Source: Bacteroidales bacterium
GTDB taxonomy: Bacteria; Bacteroidota; Bacteroidia; Bacteroidales; Marinilabiliaceae
Assembly: GCA_017417385.1 (NCBI GenBank)
Contig: JAFPZF010000016.1
Location: 1 to 44,386, forward strand
Length of the DNA stretch: 44,386 bases
Direction of reading: 5' to 3'
Shown: positions 1 to 7,705 of the stretch, piece after piece
Layout: the number at the start of each line of letters is the position of its first letter
How positions within the stretch are numbered: position 1 is the first letter of the stretch
Translations under genes and position numbers: made by a program
The notes under the pieces: generated by a model
Database searches by the model: none
What the model was told of the DNA's origin: nothing
Seen by the model: only the letters and a program-made list of their open reading frames with translations

Positions 1-186
1 CCCGTATGGGGAGGGGGGAGTTATGCGATTTCTTATCATTTTTGTTGGCATGAGAACCATTTGTCAACACAATTATTTGCGTTATATCAAAGTGTTCACT
101 ATTTCAACAAATTCGTAATGGGTTTTGCGGATTTAAGGTTACACTTTTTCTTTGTGCTATTTATGATAAGATAAAAACAAAAACAG

Positions 187-483
187 ATGGAAGAAATGAA
201 TAACAGATTTGCAAAAGATTGGATGCGTGAGTTGCTAAACGAGTCCGTTGAAGATGTACTGAACAGGATTGGCTTGATAACCGAAAAGGTTGTGACAAGG
301 AAGACATACTGAGAAGACTATCATTGTGAATGCTATGAGAGGGGATGAGTCTGTAAAGAGTTTGCAGATAACGTAAGAGGCTTGATTGATGCGATCTCGA
401 TGGACACGATTGACACAGATGGGTATATACAGAATACCTTTGATATAAGAGGGGCGAGGAATGGTTGGGTGACCGGCAGATAG
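187..483 (+). pseudogene. Possible decayed small ORF with two in-frame UGA codons
   Basis: An ATG at 187, preceded by an A-rich stretch typical of Bacteroidota ribosome-binding regions, opens a 41-codon frame that ends at TGA 310-312. The same frame continues past this TGA and a second TGA at 346-348 to a TAG at 481-483, and the part after the second stop reads like protein (it includes DNVRGLIDAISMDTIDTDGY). UGA is a normal stop elsewhere in the window (glf, the export protein and others end in TGA), so recoding is not implied. A degraded gene of about 98 codons is one reading; chance openness in purine-rich DNA is another. I recognise no family. Bases 1-186 hold no ORF or clear promoter that I can support. 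Confidence 0.25.
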
Positions 484-570
484 ATAGGTAGAGGTATCGG
501 GGAAACACTGATGAGGAGAGGGAATAAAGAAATATTTCCCTAAATAGTAGGTTTTTGTGTTGAAAAGGGT

Positions 571-579
571 TTACTTTGC
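571..579 (+). promoter_or_regulatory. Candidate -7 promoter box for the nqr operon
   Basis: TTACTTTGC resembles the Bacteroidota -7 element TAnnTTTG but with one base fewer between TA and TTTG. A TTTTTG at 552-557 could be the -33 element, although the spacing of about 14 is shorter than the usual 19-21. It would give a leader of about 65 bases before the nqrA ATG at 651. Confidence 0.35.
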
Positions 580-650
580 AGATTGATAAAGACTGTTCGG
601 GAACGGGCGGTGAAATCATTAAAACGGATAAACACTCAACAGTTATACAA

Positions 651-1994
651 ATGTCTGACGTAATCAAACTAAGGAAGGGGTTGGACATACGCTTGAAAGG
701 CAAAGCCGAGACAGTGTATGGGCAGGCCCCGGCTGCAGAGTTGTATGCGATCAAGCCGACAGACTTCAACGGTCTCAAGCCGAAGATGATGGTCAAGGAG
801 GGCGAGCATGTAGATGCGGGCGGTGTCTTGTTTGTCGACAAGAACAAGCCCGAGGTCAAGTTCCTCTCGGCTGTCAGTGGTACGGTAGAGGCCGTTCGTC
901 GTGGTGAGCGTCGTGCGATTCTGGAGGTCGTCGTCAGGGCGGAGGGAGAAGTTAAGCCGGTCGAGGTCGGCAAGCTGAATCCGTCGCAGGCGACGCGAGA
1001 GCAGGTCATCGAGAAGCTATTGGAGACGGGAGCATGGACGTATCTATTGCAGCGTCCGTACAACGTCATAGCTGACCCGAAGCTGTATCACAAGGCAGTC
1101 TTCATCTCGACATTCGACACGGCGCCGTTGGCACCGGACTACGATCATGTAGTCAGGGGCAACGAGGAGGCGTTCCAGGCGGGCGTTGACGCGCTGGCTA
1201 AGTTGGCACCAGTATTTATAGGTACGAGGGGCCAGGGCAGTTCGAAGGCGTTCACAGGAGCGAAGAATGCGAAGGTAGTCGAGTTCCAGGGTCCGCATCC
1301 GGCGGGGTGTGTCGGTGTCCAGATCAACCACGTCCAGCCGATCAATGCGGGCGAGGTAGTCTTGACAGTCCAGCCGCAGGAGGTCGTAGCCATCGGCAAG
1401 ATCTTCTCGGAGGGCAAGCTTGACTTCTCGAGGGTCGTCGTCGTGACGGGACCTGAGGTCAAGAAGCCGGCGTATTACAGGACAGTAGTAGGCGCGCAGG
1501 TCAGCTCGATAGTCGAGAACAACGTCAATCCGGAGGGCACGCGTCTCGTCAGTGGCAATGTGTTGACGGGCAAGACGATAGCCATGGACGGGTTCCTCGG
1601 GTATCATGACAGCCAGTTGACCGCGCTGAAGGAGGGCAACGAGAGCGAGTTCATGGGGTGGATAGCACCGGGACTGAACAAGTTCTCAGCGTCGAGGACA
1701 TTCTTCACTTGGCTACAGGGGAAGAAGGAGTACAGGCTCGACACGAACATGCATGGCCAGCCGAGGGCGATTGTCGTCAGTGGCGAGATGGAGAAAGTAT
1801 TGCCGATGGACATTTATCCGGAGCATTTGCTGAAGGCAGTGATGGCGAAGGATATCGACAAGATGATCGAGCTCGGCATCTTCGAGGTCGTCGAGGAGGA
1901 CATGGCGCTGTGTGAGTTCGTCAGCACGAGTAAGCTGCCGGTTCAGCGGATACTCAGGAATGGCCTGAACCTGATGATGGAAGAAGTCGGATAA
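651..1994 (+). CDS. nqrA: Na+-translocating NADH:quinone reductase subunit A
   Basis: NqrA is the cytoplasm-facing, quinone-associated subunit of the six-subunit Na+-NQR, which couples NADH oxidation and ubiquinone/menaquinone reduction to sodium export. The 447-residue product has the expected family length and begins SDVIKLRKGLDIRLKGKA, the usual NqrA N-terminus. The frame is open upstream to a TTG at 576, but those 25 codons do not resemble NqrA, so the ATG at 651 is chosen. It is the first gene of an nqrABCDEF operon, with nqrB following after 18 bases. Assignment rests on overall sequence plus the unbroken operon order. Confidence 0.95.
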   Translation: MSDVIKLRKGLDIRLKGKAETVYGQAPAAELYAIKPTDFNGLKPKMMVKEGEHVDAGGVLFVDKNKPEVKFLSAVSGTVEAVRRGERRAILEVVVRAEGEVKPVEVGKLNPSQATREQVIEKLLETGAWTYLLQRPYNVIADPKLYHKAVFISTFDTAPLAPDYDHVVRGNEEAFQAGVDALAKLAPVFIGTRGQGSSKAFTGAKNAKVVEFQGPHPAGCVGVQINHVQPINAGEVVLTVQPQEVVAIGKIFSEGKLDFSRVVVVTGPEVKKPAYYRTVVGAQVSSIVENNVNPEGTRLVSGNVLTGKTIAMDGFLGYHDSQLTALKEGNESEFMGWIAPGLNKFSASRTFFTWLQGKKEYRLDTNMHGQPRAIVVSGEMEKVLPMDIYPEHLLKAVMAKDIDKMIELGIFEVVEEDMALCEFVSTSKLPVQRILRNGLNLMMEEVG

Positions 1995-2012
1995 CACCTT
2001 TTATCACTGGAA

Positions 2013-3170
2013 ATGAAATCACTAAGAAAATATTTAGACAGCGTAAAGCCCAACTTTGAGAAGGGGGGCAAGTACGAGAAGTTCAGTCAGACGTTTGAGG
2101 CGTTTGAGAGCTTCCTGTACGCACCTGGGACGACGAATCAGGGCGGCGTACATGTGCGAGACGGGGTAGACTTGAAGCGAGTCATCTCGATGGTGATATT
2201 GGCGTTGATACCGGCGGCGATATTTGGCATTTGGAACACAGGATATCAGCATTATCAGATGCTTGGGTTGGAGCAGTCGTTCTGGTGCAACTTCTGGTAT
2301 GGCTTGACGATCTTCGTCCCGATGATGATAGTCAGCTACGTTGTAGGACTCGGCATCGAGTTTGCTACGGCGGAGATCAGGCATGAGCAGGTCAACGAGG
2401 GTTTCCTTGCGACGGGCCTGTTGATACCTCTCGTCATGCCGGCGGACGTACCGCTGTGGATGGTAGCGGTTGCTACGGCGTTCTCAGTCATCTTTGCTAA
2501 GGAAGTCTTTGGCGGCACGGGCATGAACATCTGGAATCCGGCGCTTGTAGCGAGGGCGTTCCTGTTCTTTGCGTATCCGAGCAAGATGAGTGGTGATGCA
2601 GTCTGGTATGGCGAGGGCGAGGCAGTCGATGGCTTCACCGGAGCGACGGCGCTTTCGCTTGCAAACTCCAACATGGAGTTAGCGACGTCGAAGTATGACT
2701 TCTGGAATGCGTTCATCGGCTACATGCCAGGTTCGATAGGTGAGACCAGTGCGTTGTGCATACTGATAGGCGGCGTATTCCTGTTGCTGACGGGTGTAGC
2801 AAGCTGGAAGACCATGCTTAGCGTCTTTGTCGGTGGCGGACTGACAGCGTTCCTGTTCAACCAGTTTGGACCGGCGACCGGCATAGCGCAGTTGCCGTGG
2901 TACATGCATCTCGTCTATGGTGGCTTCTGTTTTGGTGCAGTCTTCATGGCGACCGACCCAGTGACGAGCTGCAGAACCGAGGCTGGCAAGTACATCTTCG
3001 GATTGCTGGTAGGCTTTGTCGCCATCTTGGTTCGTGTCTTGAACCCAGGTTATCCGGAGGGCATGATGCTTGCCATCTTGTTCATGAACACGTTGGCACC
3101 GACGATCGACTACTTCATCGTAGACCGCAACATTTCTAAACGGCGCAAGCGTGCGCTCAAAACAGCATAA
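2013..3170 (+). CDS. nqrB: Na+-translocating NADH:quinone reductase subunit B
   Basis: NqrB is an integral membrane subunit of Na+-NQR carrying a covalently bound FMN and riboflavin, and is part of the sodium-translocating path. The 385-residue sequence has many hydrophobic helices (for example around 58-75, 97-114, 250-275 and 330-350). It contains the FMN attachment motif as TGAT at residues 209-212, in which Thr212 would carry the phosphoester-linked flavin; the first residue is Thr instead of the common Ser. The N-terminus, with YAPGTTNQGGVHVRDGVDLKR, is characteristic. Its stop at 3170 lies 10 bases before the nqrC ATG. Confidence 0.96.
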   Translation: MKSLRKYLDSVKPNFEKGGKYEKFSQTFEAFESFLYAPGTTNQGGVHVRDGVDLKRVISMVILALIPAAIFGIWNTGYQHYQMLGLEQSFWCNFWYGLTIFVPMMIVSYVVGLGIEFATAEIRHEQVNEGFLATGLLIPLVMPADVPLWMVAVATAFSVIFAKEVFGGTGMNIWNPALVARAFLFFAYPSKMSGDAVWYGEGEAVDGFTGATALSLANSNMELATSKYDFWNAFIGYMPGSIGETSALCILIGGVFLLLTGVASWKTMLSVFVGGGLTAFLFNQFGPATGIAQLPWYMHLVYGGFCFGAVFMATDPVTSCRTEAGKYIFGLLVGFVAILVRVLNPGYPEGMMLAILFMNTLAPTIDYFIVDRNISKRRKRALKTA

Positions 3171-3180
3171 GAAAAAGGTC

Positions 3181-3879
3181 ATGGCAAACGATAATAAGAA
3201 AGGGCTGTCGACGAACAGCAACGCCTACACGCTGATATATGCAGCGGTGCTGGTGGTCATTGTTGCGTTCCTTCTCTCGGCTGTTGCGTCGTCATTGAAG
3301 GAGCGTCAGGAAAGCAACGAGCGACTTGACAAGAAGGCTCAGATACTCTCGGCAATCAACGTAAACGACTCGGAGGACGTCCTGGCGGACTACACGAAGT
3401 ATGTCAAGAAGGAGTTGATGGTCAACATAAACGGCGACGTCGTCAGCGAGGAGGGTGGATTTGACACCGACTTCAAGATGGCGGCTGACGAGGATCATCT
3501 GCCGGTATACGTCTGCGAGGTCAATGGCGAGACGAAGTACATAGTACCATTGAGGGGTGCAGGACTTTGGGGTCCGATCTGGGGCTATGTCGGACTCAAC
3601 GACGACAAGAGCAAGATCTACGGCATCTATTTCGCGCATGAGAGCGAGACCCCGGGACTTGGTGCGGAGATAGTCACCGACAAGTTCAGGGAGCCGTTCA
3701 AGGGCAAGGACATCAAGAAAGGTGGCGAGGTAGTCTCAGTCGCAGTCTTGAAGAAGGGCAACAAGGCAGAGGGTCAGGATCAGGTAGATGCCATCTCGGG
3801 CGGCACGATAACGTCGACGGGAGTGCACAACATGCTGAAGAGTTGTCTTGAGAAGTACAGGAATTTCTTAACCAAGTAA
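3181..3879 (+). CDS. nqrC: Na+-translocating NADH:quinone reductase subunit C
   Basis: NqrC is anchored by one N-terminal helix and exposes a domain that holds the second covalent FMN of Na+-NQR. The 232-residue product has a hydrophobic segment at about residues 18-40. The C-terminal flavinylation motif reads SGGTITS, with the acceptor Thr at residue 209 (SGAT in most described NqrC proteins, so Ala is replaced by Gly). An in-frame ATG at 3151 lies inside nqrB and would add ten lysine-rich residues; the ATG at 3181 gives the conventional NqrC start. Flavin attachment normally needs the transferase ApbE, which is not encoded in this window. Confidence 0.95.
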   Translation: MANDNKKGLSTNSNAYTLIYAAVLVVIVAFLLSAVASSLKERQESNERLDKKAQILSAINVNDSEDVLADYTKYVKKELMVNINGDVVSEEGGFDTDFKMAADEDHLPVYVCEVNGETKYIVPLRGAGLWGPIWGYVGLNDDKSKIYGIYFAHESETPGLGAEIVTDKFREPFKGKDIKKGGEVVSVAVLKKGNKAEGQDQVDAISGGTITSTGVHNMLKSCLEKYRNFLTK

Positions 3880-3895
3880 GCTGGAGGATAAAGCA

Positions 3896-4531
3896 ATGAG
3901 TGAATTATTTTCAAAGCAGAACAAGGAAGCGTTCTGGCAGCCGCTCGGTAAGAACAATCCTGTGACCGTACAGGTGCTCGGCATCTGCTCGGCGCTAGCT
4001 GTGACGGCGCAGTTGAAGCCGGCGCTGGTCATGGGAATCGCGGTGACGATCATCGTAGCTTTTGCAAACGTGATCATCTCGTTGATCCGCAACACCATAC
4101 CGATGCGAATAAGGATTATCGTACAGTTGGTCGTCGTAGCGACACTCGTCACGATAGTCAATCAGATCCTGAAGGCGTTCGTGTATGACGTGAGCAAGGA
4201 GTTGTCAGTGTACGTCGGACTTATCATCACGAACTGTATCTTGATGGGACGCCTTGAGGCATTTGCGATGATGAACAAGCCGTGGCCGTCGTTCCTTGAT
4301 GGACTTGGCAATGGACTTGGCTATGCTAAGATACTTATCATAGTCGGCTTCTTCAGGGAGTTGCTCGGTAGCGGCACGTTGCTCGGTTTCAACGTGTTGA
4401 ACTACGAGTGCCTGCAGAACATAGGCTACATGAACAATGGCATGATGCTGATGCCGGCGATGGCGTTGATAGTCGTAGCTTGCATCATCTGGTGGCAGAG
4501 GGCACATGACAAGGACTTGCAGGAGAAGTAG
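3896..4531 (+). CDS. nqrD: Na+-translocating NADH:quinone reductase subunit D
   Basis: NqrD is a small integral membrane subunit related to RnfE. The 211-residue product is almost wholly hydrophobic with about six helices. Cys31 (LGICSALA) and Cys114 (ITNCILMGRLEAF) match the two NqrD cysteines that, with two from NqrE, hold the iron centre between the subunits. It starts 16 bases after nqrC and is followed by nqrE after 30 bases. Confidence 0.95.
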   Translation: MSELFSKQNKEAFWQPLGKNNPVTVQVLGICSALAVTAQLKPALVMGIAVTIIVAFANVIISLIRNTIPMRIRIIVQLVVVATLVTIVNQILKAFVYDVSKELSVYVGLIITNCILMGRLEAFAMMNKPWPSFLDGLGNGLGYAKILIIVGFFRELLGSGTLLGFNVLNYECLQNIGYMNNGMMLMPAMALIVVACIIWWQRAHDKDLQEK

Positions 4532-4561
4532 AGGAGTAATAACAGAAAAGACATCAGATAA

Positions 4562-5191
4562 ATGGAAAATAGTTTATTGAGCCTATTCGTCCGCTCGATT
4601 TTTGTGGACAATATGATCTTTGCGCTATTCCTAGGCATGTGTTCATACCTTGCCGTGTCGAAGAGTGTGAAGACCGCATTGGGGCTTGGTGCAGCAGTCA
4701 CGTTCGTGTTGACAGTGACGTTGCCTGTCAACTATCTGCTTCAGAAATATGTCTTGGCTAATGGTGCATTGGTTGAAGGCGTAGACTTGTCGTTCTTGAG
4801 CTTCATACTCTTCATCGCGATCATCGCGGGCATCGTACAGCTTGTCGAGATGGTAGTCGAGAAGTACAGTCCGGCGCTCTACTCGCAGCTCGGTATCTTC
4901 CTGCCGCTTATAGCAGTGAACTGTGCGATCATGGGTGGTTCGCTGTTCATGCAGCAGAGGATAGGTCTTGCGGCAGACGATCCAAAGGCGTTGACGAGCG
5001 TATGGGATGCACTCGTATATGCACTTGGCTCGGGTATCGGCTGGCTGGTAGCGATAGTCTTGTTGGCGGCGATCAGGGAGAAGATGCAGTACAGCAATGT
5101 ACCGCCTGCGCTGAGGGGCCTTGGCATCACGTTCATCGTGGTCGGCCTGATGGCGTTGTCGTTCATGTGTTTCAGTGGTCTGAAAATCTAA
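4562..5191 (+). CDS. nqrE: Na+-translocating NADH:quinone reductase subunit E
   Basis: NqrE is the membrane partner of NqrD and an RnfA relative. The 209-residue protein has about six hydrophobic helices, and Cys27 ([11 protein letters not shown]) and Cys121 ([11 protein letters not shown]) stand where the family's iron-ligand cysteines lie. The sequence [20 protein letters not shown] is a strong family signature. Length and gene order are typical. Confidence 0.95.
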   Translation: MENSLLSLFVRSIFVDNMIFALFLGMCSYLAVSKSVKTALGLGAAVTFVLTVTLPVNYLLQKYVLANGALVEGVDLSFLSFILFIAIIAGIVQLVEMVVEKYSPALYSQLGIFLPLIAVNCAIMGGSLFMQQRIGLAADDPKALTSVWDALVYALGSGIGWLVAIVLLAAIREKMQYSNVPPALRGLGITFIVVGLMALSFMCFSGLKI

Positions 5192-5197
5192 CGCTCA

Positions 5198-5205
5198 AAG
5201 GAGGA
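5198..5205 (+). promoter_or_regulatory. Shine-Dalgarno that decides the nqrF start
   Basis: AAAGGAGG lies four bases before a TTG at 5210. Strong Shine-Dalgarno sites are uncommon in Bacteroidota, and here one favours the TTG over the ATG at 5225, which would be about 19 bases away. Confidence 0.55.
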
Positions 5206-5209
5206 GTAT

Positions 5210-6508
5210 TTGAATACACAGATTATGGATACAAATTTGATATTAGCGAGCATTGGAGTTTTCTTGACCATAATACTGCTGCTCGTCATCATACTGCTCG
5301 TAGCGAAGAAGTATCTGACGGCATCGGGGAGCGTCACGATAACGATCAATGACAAGGACAGCTTGACAGTCGATGCAGGCGGCACGCTTCTGTCGACTCT
5401 CAGCGAGAATGGCGTCTACCTCCCGAGCGCATGTGGTGGCAAGGGTTCTTGCGGTCAGTGCAAGTGCCAGGTAGTCGAGGGTGGCGGTGAGATACTGCCA
5501 TCGGAGAAGGGCCACTTCACGAGGAAGGAGCAGAAGGCGCACTGGAGACTTGGTTGCCAGACGAAGGTCAAGGGCGACCTGAAGATCAAGGTGCCGGAGT
5601 CCGTCATGGGCGTCAAGGAGTACGAGTGCACAGTCATCTCGAACAAGAACGTCGCAACGTTCATCAAGGAGTTCAAGGTACAGTTGCCAGAGGGAGCACA
5701 CATGGACTTCCTGCCGGGCTCGTATTCACAGATCAAGATACCGAAGTTCCAGATCAACTACTCAGACTTCGACAGGGAGCTGATAGGCGAGGAGTATGCG
5801 AAGTCTTGGGACAGGTACAAGATGTTCGAGTTGAAGTGTAAGAATGACGAGGAGACGATCAGGGCATACTCCATGGCAAACTACCCAGCGGAGGGCAATG
5901 TCTTCATGCTGACAGTACGTATCGCGACTCCGCCATTCAAGCCGAAAGATCAGCAGAAGCCGGATGCCAACAACTTCATGGATGTCAATCCGGGTATAGC
6001 ATCGTCATACATCTTCTCGTTGAAGCCGGGCGACAAGGTCATCATGAGTGGACCTTATGGAGACTTCCATCCGCACTTTGACTCGAAGAAGGAGATGATC
6101 TGGGTCGGTGGTGGTGCAGGTATGGCTCCGCTGCGTGCACAGATCATGCACATGACGAAGACGTTGCACACGACAGACAGGGAGATGCACTACTTCTATG
6201 GTGCGAGGGCTCTGAACGAGGTGTTCTACCTCGAGGACTTCCTCGGCATCGAGAAGGAGTTCCCTAACTTCCACTTCCACTTGGCACTCGACCGTCCGGA
6301 TCCTGCGGCAGATGCAGCAGGAGTCAAGTACACGCCGGGCTTCGTGCATCAGGTCATGTATGAGACGTACCTCAAGAACCATGAGGCACCTGAGGACATC
6401 GAGTACTACATGTGTGGTCCTGGCCCAATGTCTAAGTCAGTCGTAGCAATGCTTGACGGACTTGGAGTCGAGCCGCAGAGCATCATGTATGACAACTTTG
6501 GAGGCTAG
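5210..6508 (+). CDS. nqrF: Na+-translocating NADH:quinone reductase subunit F
   Basis: NqrF is the NADH-oxidising subunit with FAD and a 2Fe-2S cluster, and is the electron entry point of Na+-NQR. The 432-residue product has an N-terminal membrane helix (about 9-33), then a ferredoxin domain with Cys75, Cys81, Cys84 and Cys116 placed as cluster ligands. A ferredoxin-reductase module follows, with the FAD motif RAYS at 218-221, an NAD-binding segment VGGGAGMAPLR, and a C-terminal CGPGPMSKSV near the nicotinamide site. Translation probably starts at the TTG because of the adjacent Shine-Dalgarno site; an ATG five codons later is the alternative. Last gene of the operon. Confidence 0.95.
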   Translation: MNTQIMDTNLILASIGVFLTIILLLVIILLVAKKYLTASGSVTITINDKDSLTVDAGGTLLSTLSENGVYLPSACGGKGSCGQCKCQVVEGGGEILPSEKGHFTRKEQKAHWRLGCQTKVKGDLKIKVPESVMGVKEYECTVISNKNVATFIKEFKVQLPEGAHMDFLPGSYSQIKIPKFQINYSDFDRELIGEEYAKSWDRYKMFELKCKNDEETIRAYSMANYPAEGNVFMLTVRIATPPFKPKDQQKPDANNFMDVNPGIASSYIFSLKPGDKVIMSGPYGDFHPHFDSKKEMIWVGGGAGMAPLRAQIMHMTKTLHTTDREMHYFYGARALNEVFYLEDFLGIEKEFPNFHFHLALDRPDPAADAAGVKYTPGFVHQVMYETYLKNHEAPEDIEYYMCGPGPMSKSVVAMLDGLGVEPQSIMYDNFGG

Positions 6509-6535
6509 GCAGTAGCCTACTGACAGATAAGAGAG

Positions 6536-6566
6536 TTTGCCACGTCTCGATGAGGGGCGTGGCAAA
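6536..6566 (+). terminator. Hairpin after the nqr operon, possible terminator
   Basis: TTTGCCACG (6536-6544) pairs perfectly with CGTGGCAAA (6558-6566) around a 13-base loop. The T-tract after it is short and broken, so termination may be inefficient. A second small inverted repeat, AGGCTA/TAGCCT (6502-6518), overlaps the nqrF stop codon. Confidence 0.5.
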
Positions 6567-6621
6567 TTTGCGTTTAGTAAGACAAGGAGGAAGAAGGTAG
6601 AATACATAAAAGCGGAAAGAC

Positions 6622-7161
6622 ATGACAGAAGTAGAGCTAAGAGCAATAAACAAAGAAGACGTAGAGGAACGTGAACGTTTCATCAGGGACAATCAGGAGG
6701 CGTTTCGACATGGAGCGTTAGAGGAGTTCGGGCTTAGGGACGAGCACTTCGATGAGGACGGAGAGATAATATCGCGAGAGACGATAGAGGGGAGTATTGA
6801 CGGGGAGAATGCGGAGACGTATTGGATAGTCAGCGAGCGAGGTATAGTCGGAGGCGTTGTCATAAGCATTGCCAAGGAAGAGCGGCGGGGGTATTTGGAA
6901 TTGTTGTTCGTCTCGCCGAGGGTTCATAGTAGAGGGATAGGATATGCGGCGTGGTGCAAGATAGAGACCATGCATCCGGAAGTCGAATTATGGGAGACGA
7001 TGACACCATATTTTGAGAAGCGTAATATACACTTCTACGTAAACAGGTGTGGATTTCGGATAGTAGAGTTCTTCAACGAGCGTCATCCGATGGAGGGACA
7101 TGATGGTGGACCAGAAGCAATGTTCCGATTTGAGAAGGAGATGGTGAAGAGAGGGGAATGA
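6622..7161 (+). CDS. GNAT-family N-acetyltransferase
   Basis: A 179-residue protein with a GNAT fold. Its beta4-alpha3 acetyl-CoA motif A reads VSPRVHSRGIGYAAWCKIE (R-x-x-G-x-G/A type), preceded by the strand GYLELLFV. The C-terminal HFYVNRCGFRIVEFF is the usual GNAT motif B region. It should transfer an acetyl group from acetyl-CoA to a small molecule or protein; the substrate cannot be told. The ATG at 6622 is the first in frame. It stands alone between the nqr hairpin and the next promoter region, so it could be read through from nqr or have its own promoter. Confidence 0.85.
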   Translation: MTEVELRAINKEDVEERERFIRDNQEAFRHGALEEFGLRDEHFDEDGEIISRETIEGSIDGENAETYWIVSERGIVGGVVISIAKEERRGYLELLFVSPRVHSRGIGYAAWCKIETMHPEVELWETMTPYFEKRNIHFYVNRCGFRIVEFFNERHPMEGHDGGPEAMFRFEKEMVKRGE

Positions 7162-7222
7162 AGGAGAAGAAAAGAGAGGAAAGAAGTATAAATGCGAAGA
7201 ATGATAGGAAATAAAGACGGGG

Positions 7223-7248
7223 GGTATAGCATTTTTTTATACCTTTGC
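7223..7248 (+). promoter_or_regulatory. -7 promoter box within an inverted repeat, very close to the start codon
   Basis: TACCTTTGC (7240-7248) is an exact Bacteroidota -7 element. GGTATA (7223-7228) and TATACC (7238-7243) form an inverted repeat whose right arm overlaps the box, which could make it an operator. The ATG at 7257 is only 8 bases after the box, so the predicted transcript has almost no leader. No clear -33 TTTG is seen. Confidence 0.5.
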
Positions 7249-7256
7249 CGTTTGGT

Positions 7257-7697
7257 ATGATAGACGAGGTAAAACAGCGGAAACTAGACCAGCGGTATCT
7301 TGCGATGGCAAGAGTATGGTCGTTGAATTCCTACTGCAAGCGGTTGCAGGTAGGGGCGTTGATGGTCAAGGACAAGATGATCATCAGCGACGGTTATAAT
7401 GGTACGCCGTCTGGTTTCGAGAACAATTGTGAGACCGAGGAGAACACGACGAAGCCATACGTCCTACATGCGGAGGCCAATGCGATAACAAAGGTAGCAC
7501 GGAGCAACAATTCGTCTCAGGGAGCGACGATGTATGTGACGGCGTCGCCGTGTCTGGAGTGTGCCAAGTTGATCATACAGGCGGGGATAGTCAGGCTCGT
7601 CTACTCGGAGGACTATCGGAACACGGACGGCATAGAGTTGCTCAGGCGGGCAGGGATATGCGTCGAGAGAGTAGAGGAAGAAATAGTCATAAAGTAG
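7257..7697 (+). CDS. dCMP deaminase family protein (ComEB-like)
   Basis: A zinc deaminase of 146 residues that should convert dCMP to dUMP for thymidylate synthesis. The zinc/proton-relay motif HAEANA (LHAEANAITK) and the downstream PCLECAKLI (PCxxC) are present, as is the nucleotide-contact segment SDGYNGTPSGFENN typical of dCMP deaminases. The frame opens at a TTG at 7245, but the ATG at 7257 gives the normal family N-terminus (about 15 residues before LAMARVWS). The TTG lies inside the -7 promoter box, so it cannot be the start if that promoter is used. The stop is 8 bases before the protease gene, so the two are co-transcribed. Confidence 0.9.
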   Translation: MIDEVKQRKLDQRYLAMARVWSLNSYCKRLQVGALMVKDKMIISDGYNGTPSGFENNCETEENTTKPYVLHAEANAITKVARSNNSSQGATMYVTASPCLECAKLIIQAGIVRLVYSEDYRNTDGIELLRRAGICVERVEEEIVIK

Positions 7698-7705
7698 GGA
7701 GAGAG

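Noticed and set aside
187-483. Recoding of UGA as tryptophan or selenocysteine
   Set aside because: Several well-identified genes in the window end at UGA and use UGG for Trp, so a changed code is excluded, and no SECIS-like hairpin was recognised after the UGA codons.
161-1069. A 302-codon open frame on the - strand over the nqrA region
   Set aside because: It lies antisense to nqrA and the upstream region, is rich in Ser/Pro/Leu as expected from the complement of purine-rich coding DNA, and has no recognisable domain.
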